A stretch of 63,099 nucleotides of DNA from Haloferax larsenii JCM 13917 (GCF_000336955.1 NZ_AOLI01000021.1:125577-188675), one strand, 5' to 3'; positions 16,518 through 27,755 are shown, numbered from the stretch's first letter. Translations and numbers: made by a program. The notes: generated by a model from the sequence alone, not told the origin.

Positions 16518-17729
16518 TCAAGCACTCGACTCTGTGGCCCCACCGCGAAAGACCAGTCGCTCGACGAGGTCCGACCGCTGCATCAACACCGTTCCGAAGG
16601 CGCTCATGACGAGGACGTAGCCGACGGCGAACGCCGGAATCACCTCCCGCATCACCTGCGTGGTTCCCGACGCGGCCAGTGCCGCGATGACGAGCGAGAA
16701 CTCGCCGCGCGGGACTAACCCGACGCCGACGCGGAGCGACCGGTGTGTCGAGAGGTCGTAGACGCGACCGCCCAGATAGCCCGACAGCACCTTCGCGGGC
16801 GTCGTCAACACCACCGCTACGACGAGCGGGACGGCGGCCGCCCCGAGGAGCATCGGGTCGGTTCCGAGGCCAATCCAGACGAAGAAGACGGCCGCGAACA
16901 CGTCGCGAACGGGGGTGAGAAGCCGTTCGATTCGCTCTCGGTGCCCGCTCGTCGAGAAGCCCATGCCGACGAAGAAGGCGGCGACGGCCTCGCTCACGCC
17001 GAGCGCCAGCGCTGCGCCCGAAATCGGAATGACCACCGCCAGCGTGCGGACGACGAACGCCTCCTGATTTTCGATGTCGAGGACGCGGGTAAACAGCCCC
17101 GTCCCGTACTGGACGGCCACGAGCAGGAGGCCGAGGAAGCCGAACGCGATGGCCAGCGACTGGCCGATTGCGGCCACGCCGCCGTTCCCCGCGCCCCCGC
17201 CGCCGAGGACGAGCGACGTGACGACCGCGAGGTAGACCGCGATAGCGAGGTCTTCGAAGACGAGTGTCCCCAGTATCGGCTCCGATTCGGGGTCGGCAAT
17301 CCACCCGAGGTCGATGAGCGTCTTCGTCACGATTGCCGACGAGGAGATGTAGACGATGCCGCCGAGGAGGAGCGCCTCGACGAGTGACCACCCGAACGCG
17401 AGTCCGATGACGATGCCGAGCGGGAGGTTGATGGCGAGGTCGATGACGCCCGCCCGCCCGATATTGCGTCGCGCGGCACGGAGTCTGTCGAGACTGAACT
17501 CCAAGCCGAGGAAGAACAACAGGAGGACGATACCGAGTTCGGCCAGCAGGGCGACAACCTCGCCGTCGGCGACGTACGGCAGGTCGAGTCTGCCCGCGAC
17601 GTGCGGCCCGACGACGACACCGCCGACGACGTACAGCGGGATAACCGAGAGGCCAAGACGGAGTGCGACCGCACCCGTCACTGCGACCACCGCAAACAGG
17701 TAGCCGAATTCGAGCAGTTCCCCAGCCAT
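16518..17729 (-). CDS. Cation:proton antiporter, CPA2/Kef family (KhtU-like)
   Basis: A 403-residue membrane protein with about 11-12 transmembrane segments. Family features are GVVVGPH in an early helix, FFLGLEFSLDRLR and SSSAIVTKTLIDLGW, followed by GTLVFEDLAIAVYL, which holds the conserved acidic residue of the ion pathway. CPA2 antiporters exchange K+ or Na+ for protons. The preceding gene encodes an RCK-C (TrkA-C) protein and overlaps it by one base, matching the KhtTU arrangement in which the soluble subunit gates the antiporter. The transported ion (K+ likely) is inferred. Confidence 0.85.
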   Translation of the reverse strand: MAGELLEFGYLFAVVAVTGAVALRLGLSVIPLYVVGGVVVGPHVAGRLDLPYVADGEVVALLAELGIVLLLFFLGLEFSLDRLRAARRNIGRAGVIDLAINLPLGIVIGLAFGWSLVEALLLGGIVYISSSAIVTKTLIDLGWIADPESEPILGTLVFEDLAIAVYLAVVTSLVLGGGGAGNGGVAAIGQSLAIAFGFLGLLLVAVQYGTGLFTRVLDIENQEAFVVRTLAVVIPISGAALALGVSEAVAAFFVGMGFSTSGHRERIERLLTPVRDVFAAVFFVWIGLGTDPMLLGAAAVPLVVAVVLTTPAKVLSGYLGGRVYDLSTHRSLRVGVGLVPRGEFSLVIAALAASGTTQVMREVIPAFAVGYVLVMSAFGTVLMQRSDLVERLVFRGGATESSA

Positions 17730-18214
17730 CAGCTCCCTTCGACGAGGTCGACGAAGTTCCGGCAGGCCTCGCGCGGGCCGATGACGACGAGCCTATCGCC
17801 CGCCTCCACGGTCGCGTCGCCGCCGGGCGAGGTGATGACCTCGTCCCCCCGCTCGATGGCGATGACCGACGCACCGGTCACCTGTCGGAGGTCAGACTCC
17901 CCGAGCGTCTGTCCGGCCACCTCGGAACCCTCCTCGACTTCGACCCACTCGATGAGTGTGTCCTCGCCGAGGAGCGTTTGGATGTCCCCGGAGCGAACCG
18001 GCTGAAAGTACGCCCCTTCGAGGAGCGTCCCGACTTGCCTCGCGAGTTTGTCGTCGAGTTCGAACAGCTTCTCGGAGTCGCTGTCGGCACTCTCGCGGCG
18101 GAACACCTCTCGCTTCCCAGTGTTGTGGGTCACGATGACGAGTCGAGACTCGTCGCCGAGTTCCACTTCGTGTTTCTTCCCGACGCCCGGAAGGTCGCTC
18201 TCGTAGACAGTCAC
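17729..18214 (-). CDS. TrkA-C domain regulatory protein (KhtT-like)
   Basis: A 161-residue soluble protein with a GTG start. The C-terminal 75 residues form an RCK-C/TrkA-C domain: SEVAGQTLGESDLRQVTGA, SVIAIERGDEVITSPGGDA and GDRLVVIGPREACRNF. The N-terminal half (VYESDLPGVGKKHEVEL) resembles KhtT, the gating subunit of a K+/H+ antiporter. It is translated just before and overlaps the antiporter gene, so they probably form one complex on the cytoplasmic face. Confidence 0.82.
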   Translation of the reverse strand: MTVYESDLPGVGKKHEVELGDESRLVIVTHNTGKREVFRRESADSDSEKLFELDDKLARQVGTLLEGAYFQPVRSGDIQTLLGEDTLIEWVEVEEGSEVAGQTLGESDLRQVTGASVIAIERGDEVITSPGGDATVEAGDRLVVIGPREACRNFVDLVEGS

Positions 18215-18293
18215 GACAGAAACGTTAGCGACAAACGAAAATAAAGCCGTCTCCCGGTTTGGAGCGGAATCGGCCCGTCACCGACCGTCGAAT

Positions 18294-18896
18294 TCAGGCG
18301 ACGACCCAGAGCACCGCCGCGATACCGACACACGCGACCGGTGGAATCGAGAGGTTGTCGTCGATGACGTAGCCCGCGACGACCGGCTTTGCGCCGTCGG
18401 CCAGTGTCGCACCAACTGCACCGACTACCGACGCACCGACGCCAGCGACGACGCCGACGACCGGCACGACGAAGGGTGCAGCGAGGGCGAAACAGACGGT
18501 GAACATCGCGCCGAGCGTCGGAAGCGACTTCATCTCACCGACCGGTGCCGACCCGAGAAGGCCGCTTATCGGGTCGCCGATAGTGAGCATCAACATCCCG
18601 GGAACGGCGATGTGAGGCGCGAACACCAGCGCGACGGCCGTCTGGCTGTAGATGTACAGTGCGTAGCCCGCGACGTTGTCCTGTTCGTACTCGCGGGTGA
18701 GTTCGTCGTAGATGCGCCAGTCGAGGCCGCCGAACAGACGGAGCGCTTCGAGGACGGTGACGACGACAGACGCGAGGACGAAGAGATAGCCGAGTACCCG
18801 CCAGTCGACGAGGTCGAGGATGTACAAAAGCGGCATCCCAGAGCCACTCGCGTGCACCAGTCGCCGCTTGACTTCGGCGGTACTCGGTCGCCACAC
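18294..18896 (-). CDS. Dolichol kinase / SEC59-DGK1-like membrane protein
   Basis: A 200-residue membrane protein with about six to seven hydrophobic segments. The start is a GTG at 18896, seven bases after the glyS stop; it places EVKRRLVHASG near the N-terminus, where this CTP-dependent lipid-kinase family has its first conserved motif. TIGDPISGLLG and the later DGAKPVVAGYVIDDNLSIP correspond to the family's conserved acidic motifs. A role in phosphorylating a polyprenol or another lipid alcohol fits the family but is not shown. An in-frame extension upstream lies within glyS and is rejected. Confidence 0.68.
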   Translation of the reverse strand: MWRPSTAEVKRRLVHASGSGMPLLYILDLVDWRVLGYLFVLASVVVTVLEALRLFGGLDWRIYDELTREYEQDNVAGYALYIYSQTAVALVFAPHIAVPGMLMLTIGDPISGLLGSAPVGEMKSLPTLGAMFTVCFALAAPFVVPVVGVVAGVGASVVGAVGATLADGAKPVVAGYVIDDNLSIPPVACVGIAAVLWVVA

Positions 18897-18903
18897 GGTG
18901 AGT

Positions 18904-20688
18904 TTAGGCTTCGACTGCCTCGTTGTCTTCGACCACCGCGTCGAACGAGACGGTCCCGGCGCGGAGACCGACCAGCGTGTCGACGAGGTCGGACACTGCG
19001 AGACGGACCTGTCGGCCGGAGTCGCGTTCGCGGATGGTGACGGTGTCCGGGCCATCGCCTTCCATCCCATCGCGGTCGACGGTCACGCAGAACGGCGTGC
19101 CGACTTCGTCCTGTCGGCGGTAGCGCCGACCGATGCTGCCGGAGTCGTCGTAGGCGACCGCGAAGCCGGCGGCGCGGAGTTTCTCCGCGATGTCGTCGGC
19201 GAGGTCCACGAGTTCGTCGACGTTGCTGACGAGGGGGAAGACACCCACGTTCGTCGGCGCGACAGTGGGCGAAAGCGAGAGGAACGAGCGCTCTTCGCCG
19301 TCGACTTCGTCCGTCTCGTACGCGTGCGCGAGAAGCGTGTACACCGTGCGGTCGACGCCGAACGAGGGTTCGACGACGTGCGGCGTGATGTGCTCGCCCG
19401 CCTCGGTCTGCGTCTCGACCGAGAAGTTCGCGACGTCGGTATCGACGGTGACTTCCTCGCCGTCGAGGTCGAGGGTGACTTCCTCGCCGTCGAAGGCGTC
19501 GGGGTCGCGCTCGGCGAGGGTTTCGAGCGCCTCGGCCACGTCTGCGGCCTGTGCGCCGAACTCGGGGCCGAGCGTCGCCATGTCGGGGTCGACGACGGCG
19601 CGTTCGACCGTCTTGGGTTCGTCGTACTGCTGGAAGACGGTGAAGTCGTCGTCGCCGTACTCGCCGTGCTTCGAGAGGTCGTAGTCGCTGCGGTACGAGA
19701 AGCCCGCAATCTCTATCCAGTCGCCGTCGACTTCGCTTTCGGCGTCCCAACAGTCCGCAGAGTAGTGGGCACGCTCGCCCGCGAGGTGCTGGCGGAAGCG
19801 GAAGCGGTCCATGTCGACGCCGATGTTCTCGTACCACTCCTGGGTGATGCCGAGGAAGTAGCCGAGCCACGCGTTGCCGATGATGCCGTCTTCGACGGCC
19901 TCGCCGATGGTCGTCTCGACGTAGTCGCCGTCGTCGGCCTGCTGCTCGGTCGCGGGGTACAGAAGCACCTCGACGTCTTCGACTCCCGAAAGGTCGGGTT
20001 CGTCCCGCTCGGGGTCGATGAAGTGTTCGAGTTCGGCCTGCGTGAACTCGCGGGTGCGGACGATGCTCTTGCGCGGGCTAATCTCGTTGCGGTAGGCGCG
20101 GCCGATTTGGGTCACGCCGAACGGAAGTTGGTTCCGCGCGTACTCCTTGATTCGCGGGAACTCCACGAAGATGCCCTGTGCCGTCTCGGGCCGGAGGTAG
20201 CCGGGAGACGAGGAACCGGGGCCGATGTTCGTCGCGAACATGAGGTTGAAGCTCTCGACGGACTGCCCGGCGAGTTCGGCACCGCAGTTCGGACAGACGA
20301 GGTCGAGCTCCGTGATTTTCTCTGCGGCTTCTTCGAGCGACAGCGTCTCGGCGTCTTCGAGGTCGGAGTTGTCCTCGATGAGGTGGTCCGCGCGGTGCGA
20401 TTCGCTGCACTCGGCACACTCGACGAGCATGTCGTCGAAGCCGTCGAGGTGGCCGGATGCCTCGAACACTGGCTCCGGCATGATGGTCGGCGCTTCGATT
20501 TCGAGGTTACCTTCCTGGACCGCAAAGCGGTCGCGCCACGCTTCTTCGACGTTGGACTTCAGCGCCGCGCCCTGCGGGCCGTAGGTGTAGAAGCCGCCGA
20601 CGCCACCGTAGGCACCGGACGAACCGAAGAAGAAGCCGCGTCGCTTCGCCAGTTCGACGAGTGCGGCCGCCTCGTTGCCCTCACTCAT
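18904..20688 (-). CDS. glyS: Glycine-tRNA ligase (class II)
   Basis: A 594-residue alpha2-type archaeal/eukaryotic glycyl-tRNA synthetase. It opens with the typical GFFFGSSGAYGGVGGFYTYG, has class II motif 2 region TREFTQAELEHF and YLRPETAQGIFVEF, and a C-terminal anticodon-binding domain. Two Cys pairs at 91/94 and 132/135 form a zinc knuckle. The gene overlaps the CBS gene upstream by 8 nt and is followed by the dolichol-kinase-like gene 7 nt later, so the three are probably one transcript. Confidence 0.97.
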   Translation of the reverse strand: MSEGNEAAALVELAKRRGFFFGSSGAYGGVGGFYTYGPQGAALKSNVEEAWRDRFAVQEGNLEIEAPTIMPEPVFEASGHLDGFDDMLVECAECSESHRADHLIEDNSDLEDAETLSLEEAAEKITELDLVCPNCGAELAGQSVESFNLMFATNIGPGSSSPGYLRPETAQGIFVEFPRIKEYARNQLPFGVTQIGRAYRNEISPRKSIVRTREFTQAELEHFIDPERDEPDLSGVEDVEVLLYPATEQQADDGDYVETTIGEAVEDGIIGNAWLGYFLGITQEWYENIGVDMDRFRFRQHLAGERAHYSADCWDAESEVDGDWIEIAGFSYRSDYDLSKHGEYGDDDFTVFQQYDEPKTVERAVVDPDMATLGPEFGAQAADVAEALETLAERDPDAFDGEEVTLDLDGEEVTVDTDVANFSVETQTEAGEHITPHVVEPSFGVDRTVYTLLAHAYETDEVDGEERSFLSLSPTVAPTNVGVFPLVSNVDELVDLADDIAEKLRAAGFAVAYDDSGSIGRRYRRQDEVGTPFCVTVDRDGMEGDGPDTVTIRERDSGRQVRLAVSDLVDTLVGLRAGTVSFDAVVEDNEAVEA

Positions 20689-21535
20689 GCAGCGCCTCCA
20701 GCAGGTTGATGTCGCGGACGATGCCGATGAGTTCGTCGCCCGAGACGAGCGGAATCTGTTCGATGTCCTCGCGAATCATCGTCTGGGCGGCGTCTTTCGC
20801 GGTGACGCGCGTCGAGACGGAGACGAGGTCGTCGGTCATGAACTTCGAGACCGGTTCGGCCGGAATCTCGACGTTCCGGGTCGGGATGTAGCGGTTGCCG
20901 ACGGCCTTGATGCCTTCCCACATCCACTCGTCGTCCTGCCCCGCGACGGAGTCGCCGGTGCCCGCCTCGCCTTCGACGACGCGAGCGACTTCGATGATGT
21001 CGACTTCGGTGACGATACCGGCGAGCGACGCTTCGTCGTCGAGGACGACCGCGTACGGGACGTTCGCGTAGTAGATTTCACGTTCGACGACCGGCAGCGG
21101 CGTCTCGATGTACGTCGTGTTCACGTCGCGGGCGGCGAGGTCACCGACCGGGGTCTCACCGTCGATGTCGCCGCGAGCGATTGCGCGGATGACGTCGGTC
21201 ACAGTGAGGATGCCTTCGATACCGTCACCGTTGATGACGGGGATGCGTCGTGCACCCTCCGAGACCATCGTCTCGGCGACGACTTCGAGGTCGTCGTCCG
21301 AACTCACGGTCGGCACTTCGCGGACGAGGACCGCAAGCTGGTCTTCGTCCGGGTGCTTGATGAGGTCCTCTCGGGAGATGAGACCGCGGTACTTCGTCCC
21401 CTCGTCCGTCTCTTTGACGACCGGCACGGAGGAAAAGCCGCGCTCCTGCAGGTACTCCAGCACGTCATCGCGGGTCCCCGGAAGGGAGACCGTCACGACC
21501 TCCTCACCGGGCGTCATCGCGTCGGCTACTTTCAT
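20681..21535 (-). CDS. Protein with four CBS domains
   Basis: A 284-residue soluble protein made of four tandem CBS domains. Each has the usual beta-alpha ending such as RGLISREDLIKH, GILTVTDVIRAIARGD, GIVTEVDIIEVARV and GIVRDINLLEAL. CBS pairs bind AMP, ATP, SAM or similar ligands. I chose the ATG at 21535 (MKVADAMTPG) because it begins the first CBS domain exactly; an upstream in-frame ATG at 21592 adds a basic, unrelated segment. Its position before glyS suggests co-expression, but the ligand and target are unknown. Confidence 0.88.
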   Translation of the reverse strand: MKVADAMTPGEEVVTVSLPGTRDDVLEYLQERGFSSVPVVKETDEGTKYRGLISREDLIKHPDEDQLAVLVREVPTVSSDDDLEVVAETMVSEGARRIPVINGDGIEGILTVTDVIRAIARGDIDGETPVGDLAARDVNTTYIETPLPVVEREIYYANVPYAVVLDDEASLAGIVTEVDIIEVARVVEGEAGTGDSVAGQDDEWMWEGIKAVGNRYIPTRNVEIPAEPVSKFMTDDLVSVSTRVTAKDAAQTMIREDIEQIPLVSGDELIGIVRDINLLEALHE

Positions 21536-21620
21536 ACCACCGCTTTCATCCCCACGCCTAATGTACTCTGCGAAGGCTCGCGCATCCTTCACACGGCTGG
21601 TTCGCGGGCACGATGTGTAT

Positions 21621-21673
21621 TCGACTCCAGCTAACAGATCTGCGGGGTAGAATACTCGACTCCAGCTAACAGA
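21621..21673. repeat. Pair of 18-nt perfect direct repeats
   Basis: TCGACTCCAGCTAACAGA occurs at 21621-21638 and again at 21656-21673, with 35-bp spacing. Both copies are followed by a G/C run (TCTGCGGGG and CCCGCACC). They lie between the starts and ends of two minus-strand genes, upstream of the CBS gene. They could be a regulatory site pair or a small duplication. Confidence 0.85.
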
Positions 21674-21701
21674 CCCGCACCGTTAGAAATACTCTGTCTG
21701 C

Positions 21702-22262
21702 TCAGTCGTAATTCATCGCGGCGTCGTCGACGTCTGCCCAGCTTTCGACGTCCGCGATGCTCGGGAAGAACTTCTCGTAGTCGTCGTGGCGGAACGACCC
21801 GAGGTGCGTCGCGTCGAGCTTCTGGACGTGCGTGTACAGCATCTCTTCTTCGACCGCGGTCTGCGCGCAGCCGACCGCGTTTCTGAGTGCGTACATCCCG
21901 GCGATGAGAATCGCCGTCTTCGTCTCGGGGTCGCGGTACTCGGTCACGAGAAAGACCTTGCCGCTCTGTTCGGCTCGATAGACCTCGTATTCGGGGAAAT
22001 CACCCGCTTCGACGGCCTCGGAGAACGGTTCGGCTTTGTTCCCCGGAATAACGTACACGAGTCCGAAGTGGTCATCGTCTCCGCTTCGACCCATCGGCGC
22101 GGTACTCCCCGCTTGAATCGTAATCGTCGACCAGCCGTCGTCTTCCAACTCAGAAGCGAGTGCCTGCATATCTTCGAGCGTCGCCGCCCAGGCTTCTTTT
22201 TCTGCCCCGGCGTTCGCGGCGAGTCGCTCACCGTGGTCGACTCCCTCTCCGATCTCTGGCAT
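21702..22262 (-). CDS. Haloarchaeal conserved protein of unknown function
   Basis: A 186-residue acidic, soluble protein. Visible blocks are GWSTITIQAGSTAP, FGLVYVIPGNKAEPF, YEVYRAEQSGKVFLVTEYRD and a hydrophobic AILIAGMYALRNAVGC. The strand-rich pattern with a central helix suggests one alpha/beta domain. No signal peptide or catalytic motif is evident. I recognise the style of a haloarchaea-restricted family but no function. It stands alone between the CBS unit and the peptide transporter. Confidence 0.7.
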   Translation of the reverse strand: MPEIGEGVDHGERLAANAGAEKEAWAATLEDMQALASELEDDGWSTITIQAGSTAPMGRSGDDDHFGLVYVIPGNKAEPFSEAVEAGDFPEYEVYRAEQSGKVFLVTEYRDPETKTAILIAGMYALRNAVGCAQTAVEEEMLYTHVQKLDATHLGSFRHDDYEKFFPSIADVESWADVDDAAMNYD

Positions 22263-22327
22263 GCGTCTACGTCACTTCTCGCCGCGGTAAAAGTTGTCGA
22301 AGACCGCAGCGCTCTTTTATCGGCGCT

Positions 22328-22729
22328 TCAGGGTGCCTGAATCGCGACGCCGAAGACGACCTCCATGACGAAGGACGTGACGAGGACACTGAGGCTCGCA
22401 ATAAACAGCTTTGCTCCGATAGAGAACCGCTCCGATGCGGGGAGGTGATAACTCGCTGGGAGCGCTCGCGCCACGGCGGCCTGTATTCCGACCGGCTCAC
22501 GCGTCGACTCGTCGTCGTCTTTCCACAGCGGCGTCGGTCGGAGTTTGAACCCCGAATACGCGAACAGTGCAAACCCGACGACGAACATAAACCACTTCGC
22601 GCCGAGAAGCGGGCGGACTCCGAGGAGCATCGCGAGCGCCGCACCGATTCCGAACACGATGGCGGTAACCACCAGTGCGTAGGCGCCCGCATCGACACAC
22701 CGGAACCGGAGCCGCCTCGCGTCTACCAT
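22328..22729 (-). CDS. Membrane protein at the end of the peptide-transporter operon
   Basis: A 133-residue protein with four predicted helices: two in residues 14-60 (AYALVVTAIVFGIGAALAML and WFMFVVGFALFAYSGF) and two in 103-130. Between them is a polar loop with TPLWKDDDESTREP and YHLPASERFSIGAKL. Its start overlaps the stop of the ATPase gene by one base, so it is translationally coupled to the dpp-type genes and may help the transporter or just share its transcript. No known function. Confidence 0.68.
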   Translation of the reverse strand: MVDARRLRFRCVDAGAYALVVTAIVFGIGAALAMLLGVRPLLGAKWFMFVVGFALFAYSGFKLRPTPLWKDDDESTREPVGIQAAVARALPASYHLPASERFSIGAKLFIASLSVLVTSFVMEVVFGVAIQAP

Positions 22730-24092
22730 CAGTCGTCAGCGAACAGTTCGTCGTGCGTTTCGGAGTAGGCGTCCGACGGCTCGTCGTACTCGTTCGCGTG
22801 ACGGTGACAGAAGCTCGTACGCCCGGTGTCACCGACCGTGTACAGCTCGGGTTGGTCGGTGTCACAGACGCTCCCGAACTCCTCGCGGAGGTACTGCTGT
22901 GCTCGCTCGGGTTTGTCTTGGTCGACGTATTCGATGGCCTCGTGAATGTGCGACGAGACGTCCTGTGGGACGGTAATCTCGTCGAACAGTTCGGATTCGA
23001 CCTCGTAGATGTCGGTCAAACGGGTCTCGCCACCGATGAAGTCGCGGACGCGCTCGGTCAGCGTCAGTTCGACTCGGTTGCGCTCGCGGAGCACTTCGCG
23101 AAGGATGCTGATGCGGTCCCAGAGCTCGTCGTCGAGGTCGCGGTACTTTTCGGGACGTATCTTGACCGGACACCGCGTCGAGAACGGACACCCTGTCGGT
23201 GGGTCTCGCGGGCTCGGCGGCGTCCCACGGAGCGTGATTCGGTTCCGTTCACTCGTCGGGTCCGGCTCCGGAATCGCGGACAACAACGCGTGCGTGTACG
23301 GATTCGCTGGGTCGTCGAACAGCGCCTCCGTGGGACCAATTTCCATGATGTTACCGAGGTACATCACGGCGACGCGGTCACAGATGTGTCGGACGACAGA
23401 AAGGTCGTGGGCGATAAACAGGTACGTCAGCCCGAACTCCTCTTGGAGGTCTTCGAGGAGGTTCAGGACCTTGGCCTGCACGGACACGTCGAGCGCAGAC
23501 ACCGGCTCGTCGAGGACGATGAACTCGGGTTCGAGTGCGAGTGCACGGGCGATACCGATACGCTGGCGCTGCCCGCCAGAGAACTGGTGCGGGTAGCGGT
23601 AGTAGTGTTCTTCTTGGAGCCCAACCGTCGAGAGGAGTTCGCGCACCTTCTGGGTGCGCTCATCCGGCGTTCCAACCTCGTGGACGTCGAGCGGTTCGCG
23701 GATAATCTCCCCGACCGTCATCCGGTCGTTGAGGCTCGACTCGGGGTCCTGAAACACCATCTGGGTGTTCTTTCGCCAGTTTTTGAGTTCCTCTCCCGAG
23801 AGCGTCGTGATGTCACGCCCGCGGCGGAGGACCTCACCGCCGGTCGCCTGTTCGAGACGCACGAGGGTTCGACCGAGCGTCGACTTCCCACAGCCGGATT
23901 CACCGACGAGACCGAGTGTCTCGCCCTTCTTAATCTCGAAGTTCACACCGTCGACTGCTTTGACGGGCGACCCGCCCAGCAGTCCAGTGGTGTCGTAGTA
24001 CGTCTTGAGGTTGCGGACCTCGATGAGTGTCTCGCCAGACGAGACCTCTTCAGAGGCACTCGTCTCCTGACTGTTCGCGTTTGTCTGCGTGC

Positions 24093-24096
<4 letters not shown>
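22729..24096 (-). CDS. dppF: Oligopeptide/dipeptide ABC transporter ATPase (DppF-like)
   Basis: A 455-residue ATPase. Walker A is GESGCGKST, the signature is [15 protein letters not shown] and Walker B is [12 protein letters not shown]. The oligopeptide-family C-terminal cysteine motif is present ([12 protein letters not shown]). The protein is about 100 residues longer than typical DppF, with a charged extension of helices and a final Cys/His-containing tail ([14 protein letters not shown]). It overlaps dppD by 4 nt. Confidence 0.92.
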
Positions 24097-25135
<1,039 letters not shown>

Positions 25136-25139
<4 letters not shown>

Positions 25140-26575
25140 ACGCCCGACCCCCCTGCGGCGGCAGCTTCAGTACTCTCTCCGCCCTGACTCTGTGGGTCGA
25201 TGGCGTCACGGACGCCGTCACCCAGCGCGTTGAACCCGGTCACGACGAGCGTGATGACGATTCCAGGCAGGAGTGAGATGTGCCACGAGATGCTCGCGAC
25301 GTACGGCTGTCCGTCAGAGATGAGCCGTCCCCACTCGGGCGTCGGCGGTGAGATACCGAGGCCGATGAACGACAGCCCTGCGATGGCGATGATGATGCCG
25401 CCGAGCGTCATCGACGAGTAGACGAGGAGGTAACCGATGACGTAGGGCGCCATGTGCTTTCGCATGATGACGAGCGGGTCCTGCCCGAAGCTCTTTGCGG
25501 CGTCGATCCACTCTTGTCCCGACACTTGCAGTGCGGGACCACGAACGGCACGCCACAGGCTTGGCCAGTAGATGAGGACGAACACGCCGACCATCAATAC
25601 CGCGCCGTCGTACAAGTTCCCAATCCACGTCCCGCTGAAGACGACGAAGACGATGATGAGAAGCATGAACAGCGGAATCGCCTGTACCGAGTCACTGGTC
25701 AGGACGATAGCGAGGTCAGCGAGTCCCTTGTAGTAGGCCGTGATGAGCGCGAGTAGCAACGCGATACCCGCCGCGAGTGAGATGGCGAGCAACGCAATCG
25801 ATAGCGATACCCGCGCTCCAGAGGCAACGAAGGTAAACAAGTCCTTCCCGTCTGTCGTCGTCCCGAACGGATGGAATCGCCCGAAGTCGTCGTACTGGAG
25901 TGGGCCGACGTTCCGCTCGGCCGACCCTTTCGAGGCCGAGACGATGTTCGCCTGTCCGACGACTGTCGACTCGACGGAGTTCGTCTCTTCGTCCCAGTAG
26001 GACATCTCGTACGAGTACGGGTCTCGAATGTTCTTGTCGACCGTCGTGGGACCGAGTGCCGGTGCGAACACTGCCATCACGAGGAAGATTGCAACGACAG
26101 CGAATCCGAACTTCCCCCAGCTGTGGCGGCTGAAGCGGTTGATGATGTCGTCGCCAGGCGTCCAGTCGGCTTCGCGGTAGTACTCCCGGTAGCGGAAGTA
26201 GCCGTTGACGAGCCAGACGATGAACGCTGCCGAGTACAGGTACACGAGTGCAACGCGGATACCCCACGCGACACCCGGTTCGAGACCGAGGAAGGTCTCC
26301 TGCCACGTCGTCCCGTCGTAGTAGCCCGAGTTCGGAATGACGTCGCGCGACAGGAGCGTCGGAATCTGCTCGCCGAACGCGACGATACTGGAGCCAAGCT
26401 CGGCCTGACCGAAGGCACCCAACACGGCGCTGACGAGTGCTCCGGCGGTTTGAACGAGTGCACCCAGTTCGGGGAGGATGAGGACTGCGCCGATGGCAGC
26501 CCACACGAGCGCTGGGCGCGGATTATCTGCGATTCGCTCCGTCAATCTGTTGTCTGGATTTTCGTTCTCAATCAT
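25136..26575 (-). CDS. dppC: Peptide ABC transporter permease (DppC-like)
   Basis: A 479-residue permease, longer than bacterial DppC (about 300) because of an N-terminal region with three extra hydrophobic segments before the standard domain. The BPD_transp_1 domain is C-terminal and contains EWIDAAKSFGQDPLVIMRKH, the EAA-type loop that contacts the ATPases. A soluble segment around residues 195-250 (SVESTVVGQANIVSASKG) should face outward. Start at 26575 is 4 nt after the dppB stop. Confidence 0.9.
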
Positions 26576-26579
26576 GTTT

Positions 26580-27626
26580 TCAGTTCTGTTCGAGACCGAC
26601 GCGTGGGTCCACGACGGTGTAGAGGACGTCTTGTAGGATGTTCACGGACACGAGCAAGACGATGGAGATGTACATGAGCGCGCCCACGAGCGGAAGGTCC
26701 CCTTGAACGGATGCCTGCAAGAACAGGTATCCCATCCCGTTGATAGCGAACACCAACTCGACGAGGACCGACCCGCTGATGAGGATGAACGCTTCGCTCG
26801 TGATGATTGGGATGAGCGGAATGAGCGCGTTCCGGAAGACGTGCTTCCAGACGATGCTCCGCTCGGACAGTCCTTTAGCGCGTGCTGTCTCGACGTAGTT
26901 CGAGTTAATCGTCTCCAAGACTGCGGTCCGGCCGATACGCATCTCGTTACCCATCGACGAGGAGCCGAGGACGAGCGCCGCCGGTGCGACCTGCTTGATG
27001 GCTTTCAGCAGTTCGGTGAACGTCTCACCGGGGTTCGTGATGAACTCGACGGGGTTGTTGAAGAACGCGATGGACGGCGGTGTGACGATGTTCGTCTCGA
27101 CGAGCAGCTTGGACCACTCGAATCCGAGCAGGTCTTTCGACTGGGCGAGGAGGCTCACGAGAATCACTGCGAGCCAGAAGTTCGGCATCGCACGCCAGAC
27201 GATTCCGCCGAACGAGGCGATGTAGTCACCGCTCGTGTTCGGGTTGAGACCCGCGTAGAAACCGAGCGGAATCCCAACGAACAGTGCGATGAGGACCGAC
27301 CAGAACCCGAGCCACATCGTTCGCGGCAGGTAGATGAGGATGAGTTCGAACGCAGGGGTCCCGGGGCTGATGACCCACGAGTTCGGCATGTTGAGCGTGA
27401 CGAGGTTCACGAGGTAGTCGAAGTACTGTTGCCACAGTGGGTCGTACAGCCCGAGTTGCCGTCGGATGCGCTCTGCCTCGGCACCCGACCCGTTCTCTGG
27501 TCCCAGAATTGCTGCTGCGGGGTCAATCGGTCCGAGACGGACAATTAAGAACGTGACCGTGACGCCGAAGAGGACGACAGGAAGCGCGAGCAGAATCCGT
27601 TTGAGGAGATACTGCCAGCGGCTCAT
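26580..27626 (-). CDS. dppB: Peptide ABC transporter permease (DppB-like)
   Basis: A 348-residue permease with about six transmembrane helices. The N-terminus RWQYLLKRILLALPVVLFGV and the later ETARAKGLSERSIVWKHVFRNALIP (the EAA loop) are standard DppB features. A large external loop follows the first helix. It is the first membrane gene after dppA, from which it is separated by 155 bp with a T-tract, a common way to give more binding protein than permease. Confidence 0.92.
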   Translation of the reverse strand: MSRWQYLLKRILLALPVVLFGVTVTFLIVRLGPIDPAAAILGPENGSGAEAERIRRQLGLYDPLWQQYFDYLVNLVTLNMPNSWVISPGTPAFELILIYLPRTMWLGFWSVLIALFVGIPLGFYAGLNPNTSGDYIASFGGIVWRAMPNFWLAVILVSLLAQSKDLLGFEWSKLLVETNIVTPPSIAFFNNPVEFITNPGETFTELLKAIKQVAPAALVLGSSSMGNEMRIGRTAVLETINSNYVETARAKGLSERSIVWKHVFRNALIPLIPIITSEAFILISGSVLVELVFAINGMGYLFLQASVQGDLPLVGALMYISIVLLVSVNILQDVLYTVVDPRVGLEQN

Positions 27627-27755
27627 CTGTCACCCCTATACCCGTTCGTGTTGCTCATGCTGGATAGGTTTTCAACGGTCATGATTATGTCTTACGTTAT
27701 GATTTCGGAAACATTTACCACGGCTACTGGGGCCGAAGCTCAAGCTTCACGGCGC

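Noticed and set aside
16272-16718. Cys- and acid-rich plus-strand frame near 16.3 kb
   Set aside because: It shadows the minus-strand 38-residue ORF and runs into the antiporter; its Cys and acidic residues arise from antisense of hydrophobic codons.
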